From the NCBI RefSeq assembly GCF_004769575.1, contig NZ_RQGA01000021.1:1-55856 (forward strand): 55,856 bases of DNA, read 5' to 3'. Each line of letters begins with the position of its first letter. The stretch's first letter is position 1. This document shows positions 45,711 through 53,721 of the stretch, one piece after another. The position numbers were made by a program, and so were the translations under genes. Source of the DNA: Leptospira perdikensis (lineage in GTDB: Bacteria > Spirochaetota > Leptospiria > Leptospirales > Leptospiraceae). The notes under the pieces are model-generated. The model did not search any database. It saw only the letters and a list, made by a program, of their open reading frames with translations, and was not told the DNA's origin.

Positions 45711-46486
45711 CAATACAAGCCATCGACTTAGATTATTCGATTGGATCGAAACAAATTCTTTCTAAAATAGAATTAGAAATTCATCCAGGTGAACTCCATG
45801 TTTTAATTGGGCGAAATGGCGCCGGAAAATCATCCCTCTTTCATATGTTATGTGGTGATATATATCCACAAAAAGGGACCATATATTTGGATGGAGTGGA
45901 ACTACGGAACTATTCCAAAAGTCAGTTGGCCAAAATCCGAGCAGTCCTTACACAAGAAACGAATATCACTTTTCCCATCCATTCAGAAGCAGTGATTGCC
46001 CTTGGTCGTCACCCTCATGCAACAGATGTGTCTAGAGATAAAGAAATCGTTCAAACCTGTCTAAAAATTACTGATTCGATAGGCCAAAGAGAACAAAACT
46101 ACGCGACCCTTTCTGGTGGAGAGAGACAAAAGATAAACTTCGGTAGAATCTTAGCACAAGCCTGGGAAACACCACCAAGATATATATTTCTTGATGAACC
46201 GGTATCTGCTTTAGATATACCCAACCAATACAAAACTCTGAATATCTGCAGGCATATGGCAGATCAAGGATATGCTGTATTTATGATCTTACATGACTTA
46301 AATCTAGCAGCACAGTATGCGGACAAAGTCACCCTACTCCATCAAGGAAGAATCATTAAATCAGGAAAACCAAATGAAGTCCTCACATCCGAAAATTTAG
46401 AAACTGCATTTGGAATTAAAACAAGAATTCTAAACGCACCAGAGGGCAATTTTATCATTCCAGAAATCATAGGAGAAACAATATGA
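45707..46486 (+). CDS. hmuV: Heme ABC transporter ATP-binding protein
   Basis: This 259-residue ATPase has Walker A GRNGAGKSS, the signature LSGGERQKINFGRILAQ, Walker B YIFLDEPVSALD and the H-loop MILHDLNLAAQYAD. It is of the FepC/HmuV type and energises heme import through HmuU. Both ends are coupled by ATGA overlaps, to hmuU upstream and the HemS-like gene downstream. Confidence 0.94.
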   Translation: MTIQAIDLDYSIGSKQILSKIELEIHPGELHVLIGRNGAGKSSLFHMLCGDIYPQKGTIYLDGVELRNYSKSQLAKIRAVLTQETNITFPIHSEAVIALGRHPHATDVSRDKEIVQTCLKITDSIGQREQNYATLSGGERQKINFGRILAQAWETPPRYIFLDEPVSALDIPNQYKTLNICRHMADQGYAVFMILHDLNLAAQYADKVTLLHQGRIIKSGKPNEVLTSENLETAFGIKTRILNAPEGNFIIPEIIGETI

Positions 46487-47535
46487 ATGAAAATTTAAAA
46501 CAACAATGGGAAAACTTAACAAAAGAAATGCCCAAACTTAGAATCCGTGACGCTGCCAAACACTTAAAAGTAAGCGAAGCAGAGCTTCTTGCCACAAAAA
46601 TCGGACCTTCCGTACAACTGTTAAAACCAGACTGGGCAGACTTTTTACTTAAAACAACAAGTCTAGGTTATGTGATGGCACTAACAAGAAACGAATCCTG
46701 TGTCCACGAAAGAAAAGGAGTTTATAAAGATGTATCAGTCAACGGACAAACAGCCCTTGCTGTTGGCGAAGACATAGACCTACGAATTTTTCTTAAAGAT
46801 TGGAAGTATGGTTTTTATGTAGAAGAACCAAGAGAAAACGAAGTGATGCGTAGTTTTCAATTTTTTGACTCCAAAGGCGAAGCAGTTCACAAAATCTACC
46901 AAACAGATAAATCATTGGTAGACGGTTGGAAAAATCTCAAAAACCAATTTGTAGATGAGACAGCAACCTTCACAACACCAACAGCCGGAACAGTACCGAA
47001 AACAGAAACCAATGACCCAAAAGAAGTCCCTCAATTCTTAGAGGCATGGAGCAAACTGGAAGACACACATGACTTCTTTTCTTTACTTCGTAAATTCCAA
47101 TACTCCCGCGAATTTTCACTAAAAGTCGCAAGTGGGAAGTTTTCTTTTAAAATTTCTACAGAAGATTTCTTAAATCTAATGGGTCAGGCAAGCAAACTGG
47201 ATTTGGACATCATGATCTTTGTCGGAAATCCAGGAATGATTCAAATTCATACCGGAAAAATTCAAAAACTAGAACCGATGGGACCATGGTTTAATGTCTT
47301 GGATCCAGAATTCAATCTACACCTAAGAACCGACAGAATTGAATCCGTATACATCGTCGACAAACCAACAAAAGACGGCACAGTAACATCCGTAGAAGTT
47401 TTTGACAACGAAGGTATTTTGATTTTACAAATGTTTGGAAAACGCAAACCAGGGATCCCACAATCAGATGTTTGGTTTCAACTTTCTAGAGAGTATACAA
47501 ATAAAAGTGAGGAACTAAACCCTTCTTTTGTATAA
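46483..47535 (+). CDS. hmuS: Hemin-degrading/heme-trafficking protein (HemS/HmuS family)
   Basis: This 350-residue cytoplasmic protein is built of two related halves, as in HemS/ChuS. The first half starts with RIRDAAKHLKVSEAELLATKIG and contains LTRNESCVHERKGVY and DIDLRIFLKDWKYGFYVEE. The second contains DTHDFFSLLRKFQYSREFSLKVA and ESVYIVDKPTKDGTVTSVEVFDNEGILILQMFGKRKPG. Members bind imported heme and either sequester or break it down to release iron. It is the last gene of the hmuTUV operon (ATGA overlap with hmuV), and its end overlaps the convergent kinase gene by 21 bp. Confidence 0.9.
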   Translation: MNENLKQQWENLTKEMPKLRIRDAAKHLKVSEAELLATKIGPSVQLLKPDWADFLLKTTSLGYVMALTRNESCVHERKGVYKDVSVNGQTALAVGEDIDLRIFLKDWKYGFYVEEPRENEVMRSFQFFDSKGEAVHKIYQTDKSLVDGWKNLKNQFVDETATFTTPTAGTVPKTETNDPKEVPQFLEAWSKLEDTHDFFSLLRKFQYSREFSLKVASGKFSFKISTEDFLNLMGQASKLDLDIMIFVGNPGMIQIHTGKIQKLEPMGPWFNVLDPEFNLHLRTDRIESVYIVDKPTKDGTVTSVEVFDNEGILILQMFGKRKPGIPQSDVWFQLSREYTNKSEELNPSFV

Positions 47536-49047
47536 ATCACTGGGGAAACTCAACTTCATCCGAAAACCTTGAGTACCATCAATACTCAAGGTTCCTCTCA
47601 TTTGTTTCTCTGCAATCACTTTCGCCAAACTTAAACCCAACTTCTTCTGGTTCTGTAAGTCAAATCCCGCCGGTAATCCAATTCCATTGTCACTATATTC
47701 AAAATGGCAAACATTCCCATCAAATGAAAACAAAATTGAAATTTGCCCTACCTTTTGATCAGGAAAGGCATACTTAAAACTATTTGAAAGTAACTCTGTA
47801 AATACAAGTCCAAGAGGAACAGCGGTATCCAAAAGTAGAGACCCCTCCCCTACCTCGAAATTAACATGAATATCTAACTCTGAAATAGGATAGGCATTTC
47901 GAACCATATCAACTAACGAATTCAAATAATCTGAAACTGGGATTTCACTTAAATCTTTGTTGGCATATAAATGATCATGAACCAACGACATGGTTTGGAT
48001 TTTGATCGAAGTATCTTCTACAATGGCCTGAATATTTTTATCATCCGGAAAATCTGATGCTTGTATCATTAAGATAGAACGAACCATTTGAATTGAATTT
48101 TTGGTTCTATGAAAAATTTCGGCGACTAAGTTTTCCTTTTCCAACAAAGACTTTCTGATCACTTCTGCATAAGTTTTATTTTCTTCAATTTCTTTGGAAA
48201 GAAGTCGATTACTTTGAATTAGTTTCTCATATGGATCATTGATAGCAGCAAGGAAAACAGCTTTATAAATCAAATAAAAAGCCCCAATTTTATAAATATG
48301 GCCAATCACGTTGTACACATCAAACACACTAGTGTAAAAAGCAAAAACCATCTCACTAAAAATACAAACAATGAAAGCAGATAAATAATATTGCCTTTGT
48401 TTTGTTGAAACATAAAAGCCAGCCTTCTTATAAAGAATGAGAGACAAAAAAAGGATTGTAATGATCACAAACTCCGCATTTTTTTTGAAAGCCGTTAACC
48501 CTTTCCCCTGTTCATAAGTCTGAGGGATCCAATGGGAATAAAAAATAACCAACAAGAAAACAACAGAAACCAAAAGAAAGGCAAAGAACATCAAAAACCT
48601 TTCTTTAACCAAACGATAGCTTCTCTCTGGTTTGATATAGATGGCACCAAACAAAACCATTGCCGTGATCATACGGGAAAAAATCCAAAACTGAGACGAC
48701 TTGTTACCCGAGTTTGGCGTAATAAAATCAGGCATTCCTCGATACCCAAGTGTATGCATAAAATCAATCAACCCAACAACAAGAAATCCAACACCGAGAA
48801 ACAAAGTGTGAGGGTTACGGCTTTGCGAATAAGAAAAGTATCCAAGGCCAAAAATAGAAAAAGATACAATAACACTAAAGATTTCAGTTACATTATGAAA
48901 TACCAAAAAATAGCCGATTTCATACTCACGATAAAAGTAATTAGGAAATGTACCGACAAGCAGAAGTGGGAACAGACAAAACAAGGTAACACCTAAATAT
49001 AGATGATTGTTTTTCAAAACTGCAAAAAGAGGATCAATTCTATACAT
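47515..49047 (-). CDS. MASE3 - HisKA_2 (HWE-like) sensor histidine kinase
   Basis: This 510-residue membrane kinase has an N-terminal seven- to eight-helix sensor region resembling MASE3 (FHNVTEIFSVIVSFSIF, GVGFLVVGLIDFMHTLGYRGMPDF). A coiled linker follows (EKLIQSNRLLSKEIEENKTYAEVIRKSLLEKENLVAE). The HisKA_2 phospho-acceptor is EIFHRTKNSIQMVRSIL, and the HATPase contains ELLSNSFKYAFPD and DNGIGLPAGFD. Such kinases usually signal to receiver proteins or PhyR-type switches. None is adjacent. It lies 87 bp downstream of the 7TM-phosphatase gene on the same strand, so the two may be cotranscribed. Confidence 0.87.
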   Translation of the reverse strand: MYRIDPLFAVLKNNHLYLGVTLFCLFPLLLVGTFPNYFYREYEIGYFLVFHNVTEIFSVIVSFSIFGLGYFSYSQSRNPHTLFLGVGFLVVGLIDFMHTLGYRGMPDFITPNSGNKSSQFWIFSRMITAMVLFGAIYIKPERSYRLVKERFLMFFAFLLVSVVFLLVIFYSHWIPQTYEQGKGLTAFKKNAEFVIITILFLSLILYKKAGFYVSTKQRQYYLSAFIVCIFSEMVFAFYTSVFDVYNVIGHIYKIGAFYLIYKAVFLAAINDPYEKLIQSNRLLSKEIEENKTYAEVIRKSLLEKENLVAEIFHRTKNSIQMVRSILMIQASDFPDDKNIQAIVEDTSIKIQTMSLVHDHLYANKDLSEIPVSDYLNSLVDMVRNAYPISELDIHVNFEVGEGSLLLDTAVPLGLVFTELLSNSFKYAFPDQKVGQISILFSFDGNVCHFEYSDNGIGLPAGFDLQNQKKLGLSLAKVIAEKQMRGTLSIDGTQGFRMKLSFPSDLYKRRV

Positions 49048-49134
49048 TTATTAGGAGGAAATTAGATAGAATTCTTTTGTTCAGGCAAGAATTTATTTTA
49101 AAACAGGAAATAATATAACTCAAAAAATCAAAAC

Positions 49135-51012
49135 TTAAACTTTCGTTAGGTCTATAGAAACCAAAGTAATATCATCTTTTGATACTTGTCGCATTGCGGA
49201 CAATCTGTTCAGAAGATTTGTATGAAACGCATTCTGAGGGAATCCTACCAAAGGTTCTATTTCCGGGAATAAAATTGCGTCGGGTTCTTCATCTGGTTTT
49301 AGATTTTCATACAATCCATCGGTAAAAATAAGTATACGATCCCCTTCCTCCAAACCAATCATTTTTTGTTCGTATTCGAAATTAGATCGAACTCCAAGCA
49401 ATAGACCAGGACATTCGAATGATTCTATTTCTCCATTACGAATCAAAACAAAGGGAGGATTCCCGGCAGAACTAAAGTATAATTTCATTTGAGAAAAATC
49501 GATATAGAAATAGGCTGCACTGACAAAACGAGCACTGAGACTTGTACAAAGAAAACGGTTCATGGCGGCAATCAGCTCTTTAGGTGACTCCTTAAACTCT
49601 TTCGCATTTCGGAATGCAATTTTAACTGTTGAGGAATCAAGTGCCGCACTCACTCCATGACCCGTCACATCAGCAATCACAAGACCAAAACCATCAGAAA
49701 ACTCAAAATAATCATAGAAATCACCACCCACATCATAAAGCGGGTGATAAGACACAACCATCGATAATTTTTGATTTGTTGGCAACTTATCAGGCAATAT
49801 ACGCATTTGGATTTTTCTTGCAGTTTCCAAATCTTTCTTAATTGTCGTTAGTTGGTTCTGAGCGATTAGATTTTCTTCCAACAAAAAACGCAACCTCCTG
49901 CCCAAGGCAAGAGAGAACAAAATCACCTCAAATGCAGTCCCAATTTGTACCCCATAACGACCGAAAGTTGAAGATGGGATGAGTGAGGCCTTAGTCAAAG
50001 AATCAAAAATGACACCAATAAACAGTGTCACCCATGCAAAAAGAAAAAACAAAGAGGACTTCACTCCTTTTACATAGGAATAAGCACCCGCAGACATCAA
50101 CAAAAGGAAGATATAAGGGAAAGTATAAATAAAGGAAACTTCGATCCAGTTAGATGGAATTACAAAAGAACAAATTGCCATCATTCCAAAAGCAACTACA
50201 CTAAAGAAAATCAATCGATGTAAAAATGGGTTTATCTTTTTTAAATTTAAAAATGTTAACGAAAAAAGACCCACAAAAGTAAGGGATACGTTGACTGAAA
50301 CATAAAGATAGGGCTTTACTGACATCGCTACATTTGGAAAGAACAGCTGTTTAAAAAACCCTCCAAGTAATGAGTAATTGATGGCTAAAGTTGCTAGGTA
50401 CATACAATAATATACATAAGCTTTTTCTCGAACGCTGATATATATTAGTAAATTGTATAAGAGTAATGCAAGTATGATCCCAAAATAAACTCCATTGGCA
50501 ATATAGTCTCTTTCCATTCTATCGAAAAAGGAATTAATTTTCCAAATCCGAAATGGGGCGCTTAAGATTCCCGAATTCTGGATGAAAACATAAATGGTTT
50601 TGGTTTCATAAGGTTTTAAAGATAATTTATAAATCGGGTTTCTATGTTGTATTTCTCTTTCGGCAAAAGGTTTAGAACCATCAAATTGTTTTTGAACGAT
50701 CACACCTCCCGATTCCCAACCTAACAGGACGCTATCTACCCAAGGAGCTTCCAATTCTAGAATATAATCATTGGTTTCCTCATAAGGATTCGAGACATCA
50801 AACTTTACCCAAACCGAAGGTTTCCAATAACCAAAATTATATTTAAGTTCGTGCGCTTTGGACCAAACAGGTCCACTGGAAAGGATTTGTTCCAAGGTCT
50901 TCGTTTCGAAAGTATATTGGATGAGAGGACGTTCTGGGAAATTTGTGCCGCAGGACATAAAAATCAGAATGGATAGAAATAAATTAATTCTTCTGAGTTG
51001 GGTCATTGGCAT
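49135..51012 (-). CDS. 7TMR-DISM - PP2C (RsbU-type) phosphatase
   Basis: This 625-residue protein has a lipoprotein-like signal (LIFMSC, Cys near 21). An extracytoplasmic 7TMR-DISM sensor domain follows (WKPSVWVKFDVSNPYEETNDYILELEAPWVD, YKLSLKPYETKTIYVFIQNSG), then seven membrane helices. A short coiled coil leads to the SpoIIE/RsbU phosphatase domain, with metal-binding DVGGDFYDYF, ADVTGHGVSAAL and ILIFTDGLYENL. Such proteins dephosphorylate anti-sigma-factor antagonists in response to envelope signals; partners are not encoded nearby. It is probably cotranscribed with the downstream kinase. Confidence 0.9.
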   Translation of the reverse strand: MPMTQLRRINLFLSILIFMSCGTNFPERPLIQYTFETKTLEQILSSGPVWSKAHELKYNFGYWKPSVWVKFDVSNPYEETNDYILELEAPWVDSVLLGWESGGVIVQKQFDGSKPFAEREIQHRNPIYKLSLKPYETKTIYVFIQNSGILSAPFRIWKINSFFDRMERDYIANGVYFGIILALLLYNLLIYISVREKAYVYYCMYLATLAINYSLLGGFFKQLFFPNVAMSVKPYLYVSVNVSLTFVGLFSLTFLNLKKINPFLHRLIFFSVVAFGMMAICSFVIPSNWIEVSFIYTFPYIFLLLMSAGAYSYVKGVKSSLFFLFAWVTLFIGVIFDSLTKASLIPSSTFGRYGVQIGTAFEVILFSLALGRRLRFLLEENLIAQNQLTTIKKDLETARKIQMRILPDKLPTNQKLSMVVSYHPLYDVGGDFYDYFEFSDGFGLVIADVTGHGVSAALDSSTVKIAFRNAKEFKESPKELIAAMNRFLCTSLSARFVSAAYFYIDFSQMKLYFSSAGNPPFVLIRNGEIESFECPGLLLGVRSNFEYEQKMIGLEEGDRILIFTDGLYENLKPDEEPDAILFPEIEPLVGFPQNAFHTNLLNRLSAMRQVSKDDITLVSIDLTKV

Positions 51013-51087
51013 GAATTGAAGCCTAATGCCAATTTTTTGAACCTAACGGTTACTGGAATTCAAAATCAAAATTAAGTAGAAAACGTA

Positions 51088-51123
51088 TTGCCAAAATCCC
51101 TAAACTCAGGATAGTTTTGGCAA
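51088..51123 (+). promoter_or_regulatory. Leader hairpin before the YegP-like gene
   Basis: TTGCCAAAA (51088-51096) pairs perfectly with TTTTGGCAA (51115-51123), and TCC/GGA adds three inner pairs after a bulge. The structure ends a few bases before the ribosome site AAGGAG of the small gene at 51141. It could be a regulatory leader or an operator. Confidence 0.5.
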
Positions 51124-51140
51124 ATCAAGGAGATAGGTTT

Positions 51141-51320
51141 ATGTCAGCAAAATTTGAAATCTACAAGGACAAAGCAGGAGAATTCCGCTTCCGTCTCAAA
51201 GCAGCCAACGGGGAAATCATCGCATCTAGCGAAGGATATGCGTCCAAACAATCCTGCGAAAACGGCATCGCTTCCGTTAAAAATAATGCCGCAGCCGCTG
51301 AGATTGTGGATCAGACGTAA
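51141..51320 (+). CDS. YegP/DUF1508-family small protein
   Basis: This 59-residue protein matches the DUF1508 repeat: KFEIYKDKAGEFRFRLKAANGEIIASSEGYASKQSCENGIASVKNNA. It is a single-repeat member, whereas E. coli YegP has two. The biochemical role of the family is unknown. I chose the ATG at 51141 because AAGGAGATAG lies just upstream; the longer frame from 51117 has no ribosome site. A strong hairpin precedes it. Its end overlaps the convergent ppnP gene by 10 bp. Confidence 0.88.
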   Translation: MSAKFEIYKDKAGEFRFRLKAANGEIIASSEGYASKQSCENGIASVKNNAAAAEIVDQT

Positions 51321-51622
51321 GAACAGCAGTAGTCTGTTACAGTTTGAACTTTTAATTTAAACTTGGATCCAGCAGGGACTTCAAATTCCGACTGACCGTC
51401 AATTTGAAGCCATGTTTCGGATCCCGGTAGCAAAACAGAGAGTTTCCCTGATTGGATTTCCATGATTTCCTTTTGGTCTGTTCCAAATTCATATTCTCCG
51501 GGCATCATGATTCCCAAAGTTTTCTTTTCCCCATTCGGAAATAGGACCGTCCGGCTGGTAACGTTCCCATTGAAATAGATATTAGCTGGTTTTAGTACTG
51601 TTACGGATATAAATGAACTCAT
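51311..51622 (-). CDS. ppnP: Pyrimidine/purine nucleoside phosphorylase PpnP-like
   Basis: This small cupin protein of about 103 residues matches the PpnP/YaiE (DUF1255) family: VTVLKPANIYFNGNVTSRTVLFPNGEKKTLGIMMPGEYEFGT, then EIMEIQSGKLSVLLPG and FEVPAGSKFKLKV. E. coli PpnP cleaves several nucleosides with phosphate. An ATG three codons upstream (51631) is an alternative start. It is convergent with the YegP-like gene and divergent from the TetR gene at 51700. Confidence 0.9.
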   Translation of the reverse strand: MSSFISVTVLKPANIYFNGNVTSRTVLFPNGEKKTLGIMMPGEYEFGTDQKEIMEIQSGKLSVLLPGSETWLQIDGQSEFEVPAGSKFKLKVQTVTDYCCSYV

Positions 51623-51680
51623 ACAGACCAAAAACTGGACAGACTCCAGACTTCCAAGTGAATTCTAAAGGCCTTATCTC

Positions 51681-51717
51681 TTCGATTTTGCATTAAAAAG
51701 TGTTTGCGAAAATCGAA
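51681..51717. promoter_or_regulatory. Inverted repeat at the TetR gene start
   Basis: TTCGATTTT (51681-51689) and AAAATCGAA (51709-51717) form a 9-bp inverted repeat that spans the GTG start of the TetR gene. If it is the operator, translation may start further downstream. It lies in the divergent gap towards ppnP. Confidence 0.45.
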
Positions 51718-52344
51718 AGTACAAGAACCGTGAAGTCAGTGCCCATAAAGTCCTCACAAAAATCAGAGAACAAAAAACAACAAGCCAGGGAGAAGTCCAT
51801 CGAGAGGATTCTCACCTCAGCCATTGTTTTGTTCGCAAAACATGGGTTCTCTCAAACTACCATGGAAATGATTGCCAACCATGCTAAAATTTCCAAGGGA
51901 CTAGCTTACAATTATTTCAAAAGCAAAAACCAAATTTTCGAACAAATCATAGACAGTCACCTCGCCAAACAAGAGAAGTTCTACAACAATATCCCCCCAA
52001 ACCTTTCCGCAAAAGAATATGTCAGAGAATTTTTCAATCGTTCTATCCAATTTGCAAAAGAAGAAAGAAAAACCATGGTTTTAATTTCTGTATGCCTTTT
52101 CCAACCGGGATCTGTTTCACTTTCAAAGAAAATGTTAGAAAATGTGGAAAAACGATTTGCCCCTTTCAAAGAGGCAATGCGAGAAAGATTCAGATCTTAC
52201 GGGGTCAAAGAACCTGATAAAGAAATGATTCTTATCAAAACTTTTCTTCATGGTGTGATCATGAGCCAACACTTTAATGACACTACAACTTGCACACCAA
52301 CGATCATTGAAATGGTTTTGGAAAGATACGATTACAAAAGCTAA
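51700..52344 (+). CDS. TetR/AcrR-family regulator
   Basis: This 214-residue protein has a basic N-terminal tail of about 25 residues, then a TetR HTH: SIERILTSAIVLFAKHGFSQTTMEMIANHAKISKGLAYNYFKSKNQIFEQII. A helical ligand domain follows (CLFQPGSVSLSKKMLENVEKRF, MILIKTFLHGVIMSQ). The start is uncertain: GTG at 51700 or GTG at 51733. An inverted repeat spans the first. It is divergent from ppnP, 77 bp away, and tail-to-tail with the thioesterase gene. Its target is unknown. Confidence 0.87.
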   Translation: MFAKIESTRTVKSVPIKSSQKSENKKQQAREKSIERILTSAIVLFAKHGFSQTTMEMIANHAKISKGLAYNYFKSKNQIFEQIIDSHLAKQEKFYNNIPPNLSAKEYVREFFNRSIQFAKEERKTMVLISVCLFQPGSVSLSKKMLENVEKRFAPFKEAMRERFRSYGVKEPDKEMILIKTFLHGVIMSQHFNDTTTCTPTIIEMVLERYDYKS

Positions 52345-52347
52345 ATC

Positions 52348-52821
52348 CTAGTCCCCAACCCCGCCCGGAATTTTTAGAATCAGAAGGTTTGTCGTCGCTG
52401 TTGCCAAAAGTTTCTCTTTTTCAGTTCGCATCTCCCCTACCATATGAATGGTGGAAAATCCTTTTGCTTCTACAGTAGCTGTTACGATGACCTTTTGGTC
52501 AACGGCGACTCCCCGAATGTATTGGATATTCATATCAATGGTAGTTGTCGGACGTTTTGCGACTAAGTAACTCAAGGGTCCAAAAGCATTGTCAAAAGCA
52601 GCAGCAATCACACCACCCTGCATCATTCCCATTGGATTGGTTTGGTCTTCCGAGACGGGAAAAGCAACAGTAATACTTTTTCCTTTTGTATAAGACAAAA
52701 TTTCAGCTTTCATCGCTAGAAATATGGGAGGCGGGACTGTGATTTTCCGTCCGCCATGATTAAAATTAACAGTCATATCATTTAGGATACTTTGTGTTTC
52801 TTCGGCTGTCAGTGTTTGCAT
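52348..52821 (-). CDS. PaaI-like hotdog-fold thioesterase
   Basis: This protein of about 157 residues has the hotdog thioesterase core. NPMGMMQGGVIAAAFDNAFGPLSYLV corresponds to the N..G..HGG...(D) active-site helix with Gln for the usual His. TTTIDMNIQYIRGVAVDQKVIVTATVEAKG and LLATATTNLLIL follow. Acyl-CoA thioesters are the likely substrates. I chose the ATG at 52821 because GGAGG lies 7 bp upstream; the longer frame would run into the operator. It is divergent from a TetR gene with two operators between them. Confidence 0.88.
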   Translation of the reverse strand: MQTLTAEETQSILNDMTVNFNHGGRKITVPPPIFLAMKAEILSYTKGKSITVAFPVSEDQTNPMGMMQGGVIAAAFDNAFGPLSYLVAKRPTTTIDMNIQYIRGVAVDQKVIVTATVEAKGFSTIHMVGEMRTEKEKLLATATTNLLILKIPGGVGD

Positions 52822-52836
52822 AAAAAAGCCTCCATA

Positions 52837-52895
52837 TGTTACCAAGTGTAACATTATTTGGTTTTATTTCAAGAAAAAATGTTGCCACTGGTAAC
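52837..52895. promoter_or_regulatory. Paired TetR operators
   Basis: TGTTACCAAGTGTAACA (52837-52853) is a clear palindrome. GTTGCCACTGGTAAC (52881-52895) is its near-match read on the other strand (GTTACCAGTGGCAAC). The centres are about 43 bp apart, four helical turns. They lie between the divergent thioesterase and TetR genes. Confidence 0.72.
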
Positions 52896-52915
52896 TTATT
52901 TTCTACAATTCTATT

Positions 52916-53503
52916 GTGAAACGATCTTCTTATCACCATGGCGATTTAAAAAATTCTATCATAAAATCTTGTCATAAATTATTACAAAAAAAAGGTGCTT
53001 CTGATTTTTCACTTCGAGAGGTGGCTACACTCTCGGGTGTTTCTCATGCGGCAGTGTACAGGCATTTCCAACACAAAGAAGAAGTTCTAGAAATTTTATC
53101 AGCCATAGGATTTGATCGGCTTGGGTCTTTACAGAAAAAAGTACCACAAAATCGGCAAAACCCAGACGACTATTTTGTGAAATTGGGATTGGTTTACGTC
53201 CAGTTCGCAATCAAAAATCCCAATTATTACCGCCTCATGTTTCAAACAAAACGTTCCCAAGAATCAAAAATTTTAAAACGTTCCAAAATAAAATCTTATG
53301 CAATTCTTGTTCGCGGATGTCGGTTTTATTTAAAAACAAAACACAGAAAAGAGAATCATCGTAGTTTTGCTCTTATGGCTTGGTCCTTAGTTCATGGATA
53401 TAGCAATTTATGTATAGAAACAGATTTTCCTGACACAGAAAGCCAGGTATTAAACAAATCTACAATAGAAATGGCAGAAGACATCTTGCGGTTTTCCATT
53501 TAG
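52916..53503 (+). CDS. TetR/AcrR-family regulator (WHG-type)
   Basis: This 195-residue protein begins KRSSYHHGDLKNSIIKSCHKLL, the start typical of WHG-domain TetR proteins. The HTH reads FSLREVATLSGVSHAAVYRHFQHKEEVL. The C-terminal helical domain has YVQFAIKNPNYYRLMFQTKRS and MAWSLVHGYSNL. It starts at GTG. Paired GTTACC-type operators lie upstream and the thioesterase gene is divergent, so this protein probably represses both. The ligand may be an acyl compound, by association only. Confidence 0.88.
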   Translation: MKRSSYHHGDLKNSIIKSCHKLLQKKGASDFSLREVATLSGVSHAAVYRHFQHKEEVLEILSAIGFDRLGSLQKKVPQNRQNPDDYFVKLGLVYVQFAIKNPNYYRLMFQTKRSQESKILKRSKIKSYAILVRGCRFYLKTKHRKENHRSFALMAWSLVHGYSNLCIETDFPDTESQVLNKSTIEMAEDILRFSI

Positions 53504-53513
53504 AAAAATAAAT

Positions 53514-53699
53514 TTAGATTTTTAATTCCTCAAATTTTTCCAAAAATTCGAATTTATCCCTTACAAATTTTTTTGGATTTTCTATACCATATTCACAGTA
53601 ATAAACCATTTGTTGGCCATCGTTAGCATTGGTGCAGTTTTTAGCTTCATCTAATTTTAGATAGAGGTTTCCTGTTTTTTTGTGTTTATAAACGATCAT
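53514..53699 (-). CDS. DUF1653-like small protein
   Basis: This 61-residue protein has the pattern YKHKKTGNLYLKLDEAKNCTNANDGQQMVYYCEYG, then KFVRDKFEFLEKFEEL. It resembles the short DUF1653 family (Y+H.KG..Y.V...A, then V.Y....., then VR....F.E). GGAG lies 8 bp before the ATG. Function unknown. It lies between a TetR gene and the right rep-like gene, on the same strand as the latter, but only 22 bp downstream of it, so it may be cotranscribed. Confidence 0.78.
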   Translation of the reverse strand: MIVYKHKKTGNLYLKLDEAKNCTNANDGQQMVYYCEYGIENPKKFVRDKFEFLEKFEELKI

Positions 53700-53721
53700 A
53701 AAAATTCTCCAGATAATGAAT

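Noticed and set aside
48532..48996. Plus-strand 154-codon frame opposite the MASE3 kinase
   Set aside because: Its product is Lys/Asn-rich with no family features. The minus-strand kinase accounts for the region.
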